A DNA stretch of 9,353 nt from DATAFT01 sp035544635 (GCA_035544635.1 DATKDQ010000224.1:1-9353), one strand, 5' to 3'; shown: positions 1-6,949, numbered from the stretch's first letter. Notes: generated by a model from the sequence alone, not told the origin. Made by a program: numbers and translations.

Positions 1-1593
1 ACGTCCGCGTGGCGCGAGGCGTCGGAGATGCCTTCCCACGCGCCGCCAGCCGTCGGCCATCGAGGTCGAGGCGACGAGGATCCCACCCAGGCACAGTGCG
101 ATGACCACCGCATCCCGGAGCGGCCGGCGGTCGCGCAGGAACGGGAAGTCGAGGCTGTGGAGCCCGTGGTAGAGCCAGCGGTTGAGTCGCGTGAGCCTCT
201 CTTCCTTGCGCACCAGGACACCGCGGCCCGGATCGAGGTAGAGCCAGGTCCGGGATGGATCGTCGAAGCGCGCGCGCAGGACGGGCAGCGGCGCGGCGAC
301 GCCGCGCGGGTAGTAGTAGCTGTCGTGGGCGTCGAGCCAGGTCGACTCGACCAGCCGTGCGTGCGGCATCGCGGCGCGCGCCGCCGCCATCACCTCGTCT
401 TCGTCGAAGCGCGAGAAGGTGCCGCGCTCGGGATCGAGCGCCGAGACCAGCCGAGGCTCGAACGGCTGCACGATCGAGAGGAAGGCGGACGGGTCATAGC
501 CGATGCCGCGACGCGGCGGCGTCGCGGCCGGCGGTCGGTAGGCGAGGAGGAAGGGCTCGGATCGGAGCTGCACCAGCTCGAGCTCCTTGACCGCCAGGTC
601 GCCGTCGAGCGCGGCGTGGACGGCGCGCAGGCGATCGAGCGTGAGCGCGTCCAGGCGCAGCGGCCCGCCGGCGACCGCGTCGCGCTCGACCGCCGTGGGC
701 TCCGTCCCCGGATGCCAGGCGAGCGGATCCATGGACAGGCATCCGCTCGCGACCCAGGTGAACGTGAAGAGCCCGAAGGCGAGGCCCGCGTAGTGATGCC
801 AGCGCATCCATCCGGTGTAGGGCGAAGGGATGCGCGAGCCGAGCGGCGCCCCGGCCGCGCTTCGCCTCGCGCGGATCGCCTGCCAGACGCCCGAGACCAG
901 ACCCGAGACCGCGAGCACGCTGCCGGCGAGCGAGAGCCCGATCACCGCGCGGTTCCACAGCGAGCCGCGGCTGCGCAACGGCGTGAAGTAGAGCCAGTGC
1001 GGCACCGGGCCGGCGTAGGCCCACCTCCGCGCGCGTCGCGTCGTGCTCATCACCGGCTCGCCGGTGCGCTCGGAGATGTAGACGCGCGTGTCTTCGGGAT
1101 CGCCCAGGGCGATGCGGTGGGCGGGGAGGAGGCTCCGGCTCTGGAGCGTCCACTGATCGGGCGCGACCAGACGACGGTCGTGGCGCGCCGTGGCCGCGTG
1201 CTCCGGGTAGAGCCTGCGCGCGAGCCGGGCGGCGGCGGCGGCGGTGAGACTCCCGAACGGCCGGCCGTCGTCGGCGAAGACCGCGACCCACGTCGTCCGC
1301 TCCGCGAACCGGTACACCGGGCGGTCGCCCAGCATCGCGATCCGCAGCCTCTCGGGGGCGAGCCCGAGGTCGCGCGCCGCCTCGCCGGGCGCCACCCGCG
1401 CCGCCGCGAGGTCGAGGTCGGGCAGCCGCCGCAGCCGCTCCGCCGGATCGAGCGCCGGCATGCGCGCGTAGACCATCACGATCCCCGAGGCGAACCACAG
1501 GAGGAAGAGGGCGCCGCCGGCGATGCCGAGCCAGCGGTGGAGGCAGGAGATCGCCCGTCGCCAGTCGAGGAGAGGAGTCGGAGACGGCCTCAC
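1..1593 (-). CDS. PepSY-associated TM protein, putative ferrisiderophore reductase (3' end beyond window)
   Basis: Predicted inner-membrane protein of the PepSY-associated transmembrane family; 531 codons are visible and no stop is reached at base 1. Four hydrophobic helices are evident: about 18-42 (HRWLGIAGGALFLLWFASGI), 215-237, 266-287 and 492-514. The two large loops between helices 1-2 and 3-4 carry PepSY-like strands (VYISERTGEPV at 171-181, LYLDPGRGVLVRK at 451-463). The stretch RWLYHGLHSLDFPFL at 472-486, just before the last helix, is a hallmark of the family. His residues at membrane edges (H19, H266, H267, H476, H479) are candidate haem ligands. It lies 49 bases downstream of a TonB-dependent receptor on the same strand. 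By analogy with FoxB/FpvG-type proteins I infer that it reduces iron delivered by that receptor. The GTG at 1593 is chosen because it precedes the first helix with a short N-tail; no clear Shine-Dalgarno is seen. Since helix 4 is present, little is probably missing. Family call is firm, substrate is not. Confidence 0.88.
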   Translation of the reverse strand, partial: MRPSPTPLLDWRRAISCLHRWLGIAGGALFLLWFASGIVMVYARMPALDPAERLRRLPDLDLAAARVAPGEAARDLGLAPERLRIAMLGDRPVYRFAERTTWVAVFADDGRPFGSLTAAAAARLARRLYPEHAATARHDRRLVAPDQWTLQSRSLLPAHRIALGDPEDTRVYISERTGEPVMSTTRRARRWAYAGPVPHWLYFTPLRSRGSLWNRAVIGLSLAGSVLAVSGLVSGVWQAIRARRSAAGAPLGSRIPSPYTGWMRWHHYAGLAFGLFTFTWVASGCLSMDPLAWHPGTEPTAVERDAVAGGPLRLDALTLDRLRAVHAALDGDLAVKELELVQLRSEPFLLAYRPPAATPPRRGIGYDPSAFLSIVQPFEPRLVSALDPERGTFSRFDEDEVMAAARAAMPHARLVESTWLDAHDSYYYPRGVAAPLPVLRARFDDPSRTWLYLDPGRGVLVRKEERLTRLNRWLYHGLHSLDFPFLRDRRPLRDAVVIALCLGGILVASTSMADGWRRVGRHLRRLAPRGR

Positions 1594-1642
1594 GGGCCCG
1601 ATGCTAGTACCTGACGCCGTCAGCTCGCGCGTTCGCCGACTC

Positions 1643-4174
1643 TCATCGACCGCCGCTGAACGAGAAGGCGGCAGTCAGGAGCACCATCCGCGGGCGTCCC
1701 GGGTCGGCCGATTCCCCGACCGAGATGTCGCCGTTCCAGAAGTACTCCTCGTCGAGGAGGTTCGACGCCTGGAGCGTCAACCGCACCGGCGTGCCCGCCC
1801 ATCCCGCTCCCCGCGGTCGCTCCCGGCGCCAGCTCACGGCGGTGTCGACCAGGGTGTAGGCGTCGAGCTCGAAGGTGTTGCCGATATCGATCATGACGTC
1901 GCCGACGTGCTTGACGTCGACCGCGACGTCCCACGCCCGCGCCGGCCGGATCACGGCTCCCGCATTGAACACCTGGTCGGGGGAGATCGGCAGCCGGTTG
2001 CCGGTGAGCACCCGGTCGCCGCCCGCCGACTGGATCACGAAGTCGCCGAAACGGTTGTCGTAGAGGGCCGCGTTGACGTATCCCGAGAAGCGCGCCGCCG
2101 GCTTCCAGTGGAGCGAGGCCTCGAAGCCCTCGTACTCGTGCTCGCCGGCGTTGGAGGGACGAAACAGGGGACCCTCGCGCACCGTGGTGACGATCCCGTC
2201 GCGGCGCATGCGGAAGAGTGCGCCCGCCGCCGCGAGCCGGTGCTCGAGGAAGCTCCCCTTGAGGCCGAGCTCCCAGCTCGCGATGTCCTCGGGCTCGAGC
2301 TCGATTGCGGCGTCGGCCGGGCGGAGCTGGCCGGGGCGGCGCGGAGGCAGGAAGGCCTCGGAGTAGGAGGCGTAGAGACTCACGTCCGGGCGGCCGGCGC
2401 TCTCGACCAGCTTGTAGGTCACGCTCGCGCGTGGGCTCACCTCGTCGAAGGTGTCGTCGACGCGCGGCTGCCCGGTGGCGAAGGTGAGCGTGTTGTCGAG
2501 ATCGAGGCGGTCGTAGCGCCCTCCGGCGACGATCACCCAGCGGTCCGCCGGCTCGACGACGTACTGCGCGAAGAGCCCGGTGGAGCCCAGGTCGTAATCG
2601 CTGCCGCCGATGCGGAAGAAGCTCCACGCGCTTCGCGGCGGATGGATCGGGTCGAGGTAGTCGAGCGGCCATCCCAGCGTGTCGTCGTCGGTGAAGAGGA
2701 GGTTGCCGGCGGTGAAGCCGCCGGTCGACTCGTAGGAGCCGCCGGCGAGAAGCGAGCTCTCGACGCGCTCGCCGGGCAGCTCGAGCTCGAAGCGCAGCTC
2801 GGAGTACGAGATGTCCTCGGTGGTTCGCTGCTCGAACGGGTACATGGTGAGCGTCCCCGCAGCGAGATCGAACGGGCCGCCGATGACGTCGCCGTCGTCG
2901 ATGAACTGGTAGACGATCTCGCGGTAGCCGAGGAGCGCTACCAGGCTCGAGGCCGCTCCGAGCTGGCGGGTGTAGCTGCCGGTGTAGCGGTCCTCCTCCT
3001 GGTGGTAGTTGGGCCCCGGCAGGTTGAGGTTTCTGAGGCGGTCGAAGCGCGGGTCGATCTCGGAGAGGAGTCGCCCGTCGATGATCGGCACGTTGGTCGG
3101 CGTGCCCTGGTCGGAGTCGACGACGTTGGCGCTGAAGCTGCCGGACGACCTGGCGTCGGGCACGAACGCGAGCTTGCCGAACAGCGCCCAGCGATCGACC
3201 TCGACGTCGACGTCACCGGTGTACCAGCCGTCGCTCTCCTCGTGCGACCCCGAGACGTAGTAGCCGCCCCAGGCGGCTGCCGGTCCACTGGCTCGGGCCA
3301 GGCCCTTCAGGGTGGCGAAGTCGCCGCCGGTCAGGTCGAGCCCGAGCTGGTGATCGACGGTGGGGTCGGCGGTGAGCAGGTTGACGGAGCCGCCGATCGC
3401 GGTGCGGCCGTAGAGCGCCGAGCTCGGCCCGCGCAGCACCTCGATCGTGCCGGCGTCGTTCAAGGGCAGGTTGACCACGCGCGCGCTGTTGCGAGAGTCG
3501 GTCTGCGGCACGCCGTCGATCAGGAGCAGAGTGCTGGTGAACTCGTTGCCGTCGCGCGGCAGGCCGCGCAGCGTGACCGACTCGAAGGAGCCGGCCTGGG
3601 TCGAGACCACGAGGCCGGGGAGGTGCGCGATCGCAGAGGTGAGCTGCTGATCGCCGCGCAGGTCGATGGTCTCGCGGTCGACGATGTCGGCCTGGGCCGC
3701 CAGCTCGCCGATCGAGAGCGGCGCCTTGGTGGCGGTGACCTGGATGCGCTCCATGAAGCTCGGCGCCCGTACCAGCTCGAGGTCGAGCTCGACCGTCTTG
3801 CCCGCCCCTACCACCACGTCCGGTACGCGGAGCTCCCGGAACCCGGGCGCCTCGACCGCGAGCGCGACCTGCCCCGGCGCGAGCCCTTCGAGGCGGAAGC
3901 GACCCCGGGTGTCGCTGGTGACGCGCGGCGCTGGCACACCGACCGGCGAAAGTCCGGTGGCGGCGCCTTCGAGGATCACGGTGGCTCCGGCCACGGCCCG
4001 GCCGTCGGCCTCGCCGGTCACGGTACCGGCCACGACCCCGCTCGCCTCCTGCCGCGCGAGGACACCGCGCGGCGACAGGCAGAACGCGGCGACAGCGCAG
4101 GCGAGCACGATGAGCTTGGAGCCGCCGGCACACGCGGCGGGACGGTCTCGGCGGCGGTGTGGTCCGATCGTCAT
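1643..4174 (-). CDS. TonB-dependent outer-membrane receptor with carboxypeptidase-regulatory-like N-terminal domain
   Basis: An 843-residue outer-membrane receptor driven by TonB/ExbBD. In order: an Arg-rich n-region and hydrophobic core forming a signal peptide (about 1-40, core LIVLACAVAAFCL); a carboxypeptidase-regulatory-like beta-sandwich (about 47-135, VVAGTVTG...GRFRLEGLAPGQ); a TonB-box-like segment ERIQVTATK at 142-150; a plug domain (about 150-270) with LLLIDGVPQTD and VLRGPSSALYGRTAIGGS; and a beta-barrel to the C-terminus with the usual late motif NLLDEEYF at 805-812. The length fits siderophore-type receptors with an extra N-terminal domain. The downstream PepSY gene supports an iron-chelate role, though other ligands such as haem or vitamin-like molecules cannot be excluded. 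The frame stays open to 4408, but the ATG at 4174 directly precedes the signal peptide, and longer versions would overlap the divergent gene. The ribosome-binding site here is weak. The barrel ends in an aromatic-rich strand followed by a short SGGR tail. Confidence 0.93.
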   Translation of the reverse strand: MTIGPHRRRDRPAACAGGSKLIVLACAVAAFCLSPRGVLARQEASGVVAGTVTGEADGRAVAGATVILEGAATGLSPVGVPAPRVTSDTRGRFRLEGLAPGQVALAVEAPGFRELRVPDVVVGAGKTVELDLELVRAPSFMERIQVTATKAPLSIGELAAQADIVDRETIDLRGDQQLTSAIAHLPGLVVSTQAGSFESVTLRGLPRDGNEFTSTLLLIDGVPQTDSRNSARVVNLPLNDAGTIEVLRGPSSALYGRTAIGGSVNLLTADPTVDHQLGLDLTGGDFATLKGLARASGPAAAWGGYYVSGSHEESDGWYTGDVDVEVDRWALFGKLAFVPDARSSGSFSANVVDSDQGTPTNVPIIDGRLLSEIDPRFDRLRNLNLPGPNYHQEEDRYTGSYTRQLGAASSLVALLGYREIVYQFIDDGDVIGGPFDLAAGTLTMYPFEQRTTEDISYSELRFELELPGERVESSLLAGGSYESTGGFTAGNLLFTDDDTLGWPLDYLDPIHPPRSAWSFFRIGGSDYDLGSTGLFAQYVVEPADRWVIVAGGRYDRLDLDNTLTFATGQPRVDDTFDEVSPRASVTYKLVESAGRPDVSLYASYSEAFLPPRRPGQLRPADAAIELEPEDIASWELGLKGSFLEHRLAAAGALFRMRRDGIVTTVREGPLFRPSNAGEHEYEGFEASLHWKPAARFSGYVNAALYDNRFGDFVIQSAGGDRVLTGNRLPISPDQVFNAGAVIRPARAWDVAVDVKHVGDVMIDIGNTFELDAYTLVDTAVSWRRERPRGAGWAGTPVRLTLQASNLLDEEYFWNGDISVGESADPGRPRMVLLTAAFSFSGGR

Positions 4175-4220
4175 GGCGCGTAGTCTTTTCGATCGAGCCT
4201 CGTCGCGCAACCCGATGCCG

Positions 4221-4259
4221 CCGTGGTGGCGGCCGAGCCCATCCATCGAGCCGCCACGG
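4221..4259. repeat. inverted repeat (hairpin) in the divergent intergenic region
   Basis: GTGGCGGC at 4226-4233 and GCCGCCAC at 4250-4257 are perfect inverted arms around a 16-base loop. Outer CCG/CGG triplets (4221-4223 and 4257-4259) can also pair if a TGG triplet is bulged. It lies 47 to 85 bases upstream of the receptor ATG, so it could be a 5'-leader structure of the receptor mRNA or an operator. No U-run follows on either strand, so it does not look like an intrinsic terminator. The repeat is seen directly; any function is inference, and GC-rich DNA yields such stems by chance. Confidence 0.5.
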
Positions 4260-4288
4260 TGACTGCGGTATGGCGTTCGCGGTATGTT
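4259..4288 (+). promoter_or_regulatory. candidate sigma-70-like promoter of the 4326-6949 operon
   Basis: GTGACT at 4259-4264 and TATGTT at 4283-4288, 18 bases apart, each match the -35 and -10 consensus at four of six positions. Transcription would begin near 4295, giving a leader of about 30 bases before the ATG at 4326. It is the best AT-richer patch in this part of the gap, but the match is only moderate. Confidence 0.25.
4265..4286. repeat. 8-base direct repeat upstream of the PPOX-fold gene
   Basis: GCGGTATG occurs at 4265-4272 and again at 4279-4286, 14 bases start to start. The two copies fall between and over the candidate -35 and -10 elements of the plus-strand operon. Tandem half-sites in such a place can be an activator or repressor site, but the regulator is unknown and chance is possible. 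Confidence 0.45.
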
Positions 4289-4315
4289 TCGGGGCACCGT
4301 CCTCTCACGGCGAGC

Positions 4316-4321
4316 GGGAAG
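4316..4321 (+). promoter_or_regulatory. ribosome-binding site supporting the 4326 start
   Basis: GGGAAG lies 4 bases before the ATG at 4326. The alternative ATG at 4284 has no purine-rich run upstream and would overlap the candidate -10 element, so 4326 is preferred. Confidence 0.4.
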
Positions 4322-4325
4322 CGAG

Positions 4326-4871
4326 ATGAAAGCCGCGAAACGAGGCAGCCGCCGAGCGCCGGTGCGTGCGCGTCCCAGCCGAGGGCCCGCAGCGGACCGG
4401 CCGTACATGCCGGGCTACGGGATTCCCAAGAGCAGGAAGGGGCTCCTGCCGTGGTCGCACGTGGACGCGCGCATGAGCGCGGCGATGCGCTACTGGGTGG
4501 CGACGGCGGATCCGGAGGGCCACCCGCACGCCACCCCGGTCGACGGCCTGTGGCTCGAGGGAAGGCTCTACTTCGGCGGCTTTCCGTCGACCCGGCGCAG
4601 TCGCAACCTGCTCGCGAACCCGGCGGCGTGCGTCCACCTCGAGGAGGCGATGGACGTCGTCATCCTCCACGGTTACGCTGCCGAGCTGCGCGACCCAGAG
4701 CGTGGGCTGATCGAGCGCCTCGCCGAGCTTTCGAAGCAGAAGTACGGCTGGTCGCCGCCGCCCGAGCAATTCGCGGCCGGCGGCGTATTCGTTTTCCAGC
4801 CGCGACTCGTCCTGGCGTGGAAGGACTTCCCGAAGGACGCCACCCGCTGGCGGGTCGACGAGGACGACTGA
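4326..4871 (+). CDS. pyridoxamine 5'-phosphate oxidase-family (FMN-binding split-barrel) protein
   Basis: A 181-residue cytoplasmic protein with the PPOX-fold split barrel, expected to bind FMN or a related flavin/deazaflavin cofactor. Visible family features are the N-terminal YMPGYGIP (28-34 region) and GLLPWS (39-44), then MRYWVATADPEGHPHATPVD (54-73), then LWLEGRLYFGG (75-85), and the RSRNLLANPAACVHLE stretch (91-106). These correspond to the core strands and the Arg/Ser-rich cofactor-phosphate region. The first 25 residues are an Arg/Ala/Pro-rich extension that looks disordered. It is the first gene of a plus-strand operon: the next start follows 16 bases after its TGA. It diverges from the TonB receptor gene. 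The actual substrate is unknown; members range from pyridoxamine phosphate oxidases to F420- or haem-binding proteins, and this short form lacks enough to call a true PdxH. ATG 4284 and ATG 4407 are alternative starts. Confidence 0.85.
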   Translation: MKAAKRGSRRAPVRARPSRGPAADRPYMPGYGIPKSRKGLLPWSHVDARMSAAMRYWVATADPEGHPHATPVDGLWLEGRLYFGGFPSTRRSRNLLANPAACVHLEEAMDVVILHGYAAELRDPERGLIERLAELSKQKYGWSPPPEQFAAGGVFVFQPRLVLAWKDFPKDATRWRVDEDD

Positions 4872-4875
4872 AGCC

Positions 4876-4879
4876 GGAG
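4876..4879 (+). promoter_or_regulatory. ribosome-binding site of the peptidase E-like gene
   Basis: GGAG lies 8 bases before TTG 4888 and 11 bases before GTG 4891. The spacing favours TTG slightly; the two starts differ by one residue only. Confidence 0.5.
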
Positions 4880-4887
4880 CAAGCGCC

Positions 4888-5622
4888 TTGGTGCCTGAGC
4901 AGATCATAGCGATGGGCGGCGGCGGGTTCTCGATGGAGCCCGAGAACCTGGCGCTCGATCGCTACGTGCTGTCGCAGGCGCGCGCCGCCGACCCCATCGT
5001 CTGCTTCGTGCCGACGGCGAGCGGCGACAGCGACTACTACGTGCGTCGCTTCTACGACTCGTACTCGCGGCTCGGGTGCCGGCCGCGCTGCCTGTCGCTC
5101 TACAACCTCCCGACCCGCGATCTGAGGTCGTACCTCGGCGAGTGCGACGTGGTCTACGTCGGCGGCGGCAACACGCGGCTCCTGCTCCTGATCTGGAACG
5201 AGCTGGGGCTGCCTGACCTGCTGCGCCAAGCCCTGCGCGAGGGCACCATCCTCGCCGGCATCAGCGCCGGCGCCAACTGCTGGTTCCAGGGCTCGGTCAC
5301 CGATTCGATGGGTGCGGTGGAGGACGCCTGGGACGGCCGGCTGGAGGCGCTCGCCGGGCTCGGTTTCCTCTCCGGCAGCTTCTGCCCGCACTACGACGGC
5401 GAACAGCACCGCCGTCCGGAGTTTCATCGGCTGGTGAAGGAGGGGGCCCTCCCCGGAGGCTGGGCGGCCGACGACGGCTGCGCTCTCCACTTCGTCGACC
5501 GCGCGCTCGACAAGGTGGTGACGTCGCGCCCGGAGGCGCGCGCCTACCGCGTCGAGTTGCGGGATGCGGCGGTGGAGGAGACGCCGCGCGAGGCGCGGCT
5601 CCTGGAGCGGGTGAGGGTCTAG
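4888..5622 (+). CDS. peptidase E-like serine hydrolase (family S51, class I glutamine amidotransferase-like fold)
   Basis: A 244-residue cytoplasmic protein of the dipeptidase E group. The nucleophile elbow GISAGA puts the catalytic serine at 126. The oxyanion-loop motif VGGGNT is at 91-96, CWFQGSVTDS follows with Asp139, and FCPHYDGEQH at 166-174 supplies His168. The Ser-Asp-His spacing resembles that of E. coli PepE (Ser120, Asp135, His157). The N-terminal QIIAMGGGGFSMEPEN and CFVPTASGDSDYY are typical of the peptidase E-like subgroup found in many bacteria. Family members cleave N-terminal Asp from dipeptides, or act on related substrates such as cyanophycin dipeptides; the substrate here is inferred only at family level. 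The start is TTG 4888 (or GTG 4891), 16 bases after the PPOX stop, and the stop is 4 bases before the next gene, so it is the middle gene of a tight operon. An internal ATG at 4912 would remove the first beta-strand and is unlikely. Confidence 0.9.
   Translation: MVPEQIIAMGGGGFSMEPENLALDRYVLSQARAADPIVCFVPTASGDSDYYVRRFYDSYSRLGCRPRCLSLYNLPTRDLRSYLGECDVVYVGGGNTRLLLLIWNELGLPDLLRQALREGTILAGISAGANCWFQGSVTDSMGAVEDAWDGRLEALAGLGFLSGSFCPHYDGEQHRRPEFHRLVKEGALPGGWAADDGCALHFVDRALDKVVTSRPEARAYRVELRDAAVEETPREARLLERVRV
5613..5617 (+). promoter_or_regulatory. ribosome-binding site inside the end of the peptidase E-like gene
   Basis: GAGGG lies 9 bases before the GTG at 5627 and overlaps the last codons of the upstream gene. 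This supports translational coupling and the choice of GTG 5627 as start. Confidence 0.5.
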
Positions 5623-5626
5623 GGCG

Positions 5627-6949
5627 GTGCCCACCGGGACGCGCTGCCGGGTGGTGATCGCATTCGTCGCCGTCCTGGCTGCGGTCACCGCGGCTCGAGC
5701 CCAGGACATCCCACCGACGCTGCTGCGGCGTCCCGTCCTGCTTACGCCCGGCGAGATGGCCGGCACCGGCCTCGAGCCCGAGGTGCGGGTTCGGATCGAT
5801 GTGGACGAGCGCGGGCGGGTCGTGACAGCGACCGTGCTGGGCATTACGCCGGCCAGCCGGTTCGACGATCTCCTGTGCGAGGTGACGGAAAAGAGCGCGC
5901 TCGACTGGCGCTTCGCGCCGGCCCGTCAAGGGGGGGCGGAGCGAGCGGCGACGCTCGAGTGGACCTTGAAGTTCCGGGCGACGGCGAACGCTGCCGCCGC
6001 GCACGATCTCTTCAGCCCGCTTCTAGCGGGCGTCGCCGATCCCCGGCAGCCGGACGCCGACCTCTCGGCTCTGCCGCCCGCGGACCGGCGCAAGGTGCTC
6101 GACCGCTACACCGCGGCGGCCGAGAGCAACCTGCGGCGCGGCGATCGCAAACGCTTCGACTCGCCCCGCTTCGTCGTCGTCACCGATGCCGGCACCGCAG
6201 AGACGGCGAAGGCTCTGGCCGGGAACCTGGAGGCCGTCTTCAACGTGCTCCACGACATCTTCGACTCGCACGTCGCTCCGCAGCCGCAGGCATACAAGCT
6301 TGTTGGTTATCTGTTCGCCGACAAGGAGGCCTTCCTACGCATGCGCTCCGAGCTCGGTCTCAGCACGCCGATGGAAGGGTTCTACAAGCCTCCCGGCCTG
6401 TTCGCGTTCCACGCCGAGATGCCGACCCAGGAGGACCTGCTGTCGGTCATGCTGCACGAGACCGTTCACGCCTATTCAGACGTGTTCTTGCGCCGCCCCG
6501 GCGTGCTGTTTCCGCTCTGGATCGAGGAGGGACTCGCGGAGTACTTCGCGAACTCGCGCATCAAGGGCGGCCAGCTTCTTCCCGGCAAGACGCTTCGCGG
6601 TAGGTTCATGCCGCCGCACTTCGGGGTCCTCTACCGGCGCACCCAGGCCGGCGCCACCCTCGATCATCTGCGTCGTGCCGTGCGCTCGGGCGAAGCGCCG
6701 TCGGTGAACGCGGTGATGCGCGCTTCCTTCCCCGTCTTCTACGGAGACGACGCGCCGCTCTACTACGGGCTGTCGTGGCTCCTCGTGCACTTCCTGCGGC
6801 ACGGAGACGAGAGCTGGGCCGGGGCGTTCCCCGAGATCGTGCTCTACCTGGCGGAGGGCTACGATCCCGGCGCCGCGCTGCGCACGGTCTACGGCCTCGA
6901 CGAAGCGGCCATCGAGGAGCGTTTCCGGCGCTACGTGCGCGACTTCTGA
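5627..6949 (+). CDS. secreted protein: TonB C-terminal-like domain fused to an HExxH gluzincin peptidase (peptidase MA-like)
   Basis: A 440-residue protein. Residues 1-25 form a Sec signal peptide (VVIAFVAVLAAVTAARA, likely cut after ARA-25), so it should act in the periplasm or outside. Residues about 36-117 resemble the TonB C-terminal fold: RIDVDERGRVVTATVLG, then a helix with ALDWRFAPAR, then a final strand LEWTLKF. After a linker (about 120-178), residues 180-440 look like a zinc-dependent peptidase MA-like/DUF1570-type domain. This has the active-site helix HETVH at 277-281 (zinc ligands His277 and His281, catalytic Glu278) and the downstream WIEEGLAEYF, where Glu301 is the probable third ligand, 20 residues on. 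Y379/Y380 and LVHFLRH close to the C-terminus fit the family's last helices. All key residues are present, so it is probably active. It starts 4 bases after the upstream stop. Substrate unknown; the TonB_C-like part may be a binding or sorting module rather than an energy transducer, as no lasting membrane anchor is evident. Confidence 0.87.
   Translation: MPTGTRCRVVIAFVAVLAAVTAARAQDIPPTLLRRPVLLTPGEMAGTGLEPEVRVRIDVDERGRVVTATVLGITPASRFDDLLCEVTEKSALDWRFAPARQGGAERAATLEWTLKFRATANAAAAHDLFSPLLAGVADPRQPDADLSALPPADRRKVLDRYTAAAESNLRRGDRKRFDSPRFVVVTDAGTAETAKALAGNLEAVFNVLHDIFDSHVAPQPQAYKLVGYLFADKEAFLRMRSELGLSTPMEGFYKPPGLFAFHAEMPTQEDLLSVMLHETVHAYSDVFLRRPGVLFPLWIEEGLAEYFANSRIKGGQLLPGKTLRGRFMPPHFGVLYRRTQAGATLDHLRRAVRSGEAPSVNAVMRASFPVFYGDDAPLYYGLSWLLVHFLRHGDESWAGAFPEIVLYLAEGYDPGAALRTVYGLDEAAIEERFRRYVRDF

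Noticed and set aside
1228..1244. GGC trinucleotide run inside the PepSY gene
   Set aside because: About five units coding for an Ala run (residues near 118-123); typical of GC-rich coding DNA and in frame, with no sign of phase variation.
28..1614. Long plus-strand open frame of 528 codons
   Set aside because: It is antisense to the PepSY gene, and its composition is Arg/Ala/Pro/Glu-rich with no recognisable domain. GC-rich coding DNA often leaves the opposite strand open; the minus-strand frame has helices and family motifs.
1611..1623. CTGAC-GCC-GTCAG hairpin between the receptor and PepSY genes
   Set aside because: A 5-base stem with a 3-base loop and no U-run is too weak for a terminator, and the genes look co-transcribed.
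1523..4183. Long plus-strand open frame of 886 codons
   Set aside because: It is a mirror of the TonB receptor gene. The predicted protein is low-complexity (runs rich in Val, Asp, Glu, Arg) and has no domain, while the minus strand gives a full receptor.
4223..4909. Plus-strand open frame overlapping the PPOX-fold gene in another frame
   Set aside because: Arg/Ala/Pro-rich composition and no family motif; the overlapping frame at 4326-4871 has clear PPOX motifs.
4660..6004. Minus-strand open frames antisense to the peptidase E-like and zinc-peptidase genes
   Set aside because: Both lack motifs, while the plus-strand genes keep catalytic residues and ribosome-binding sites.
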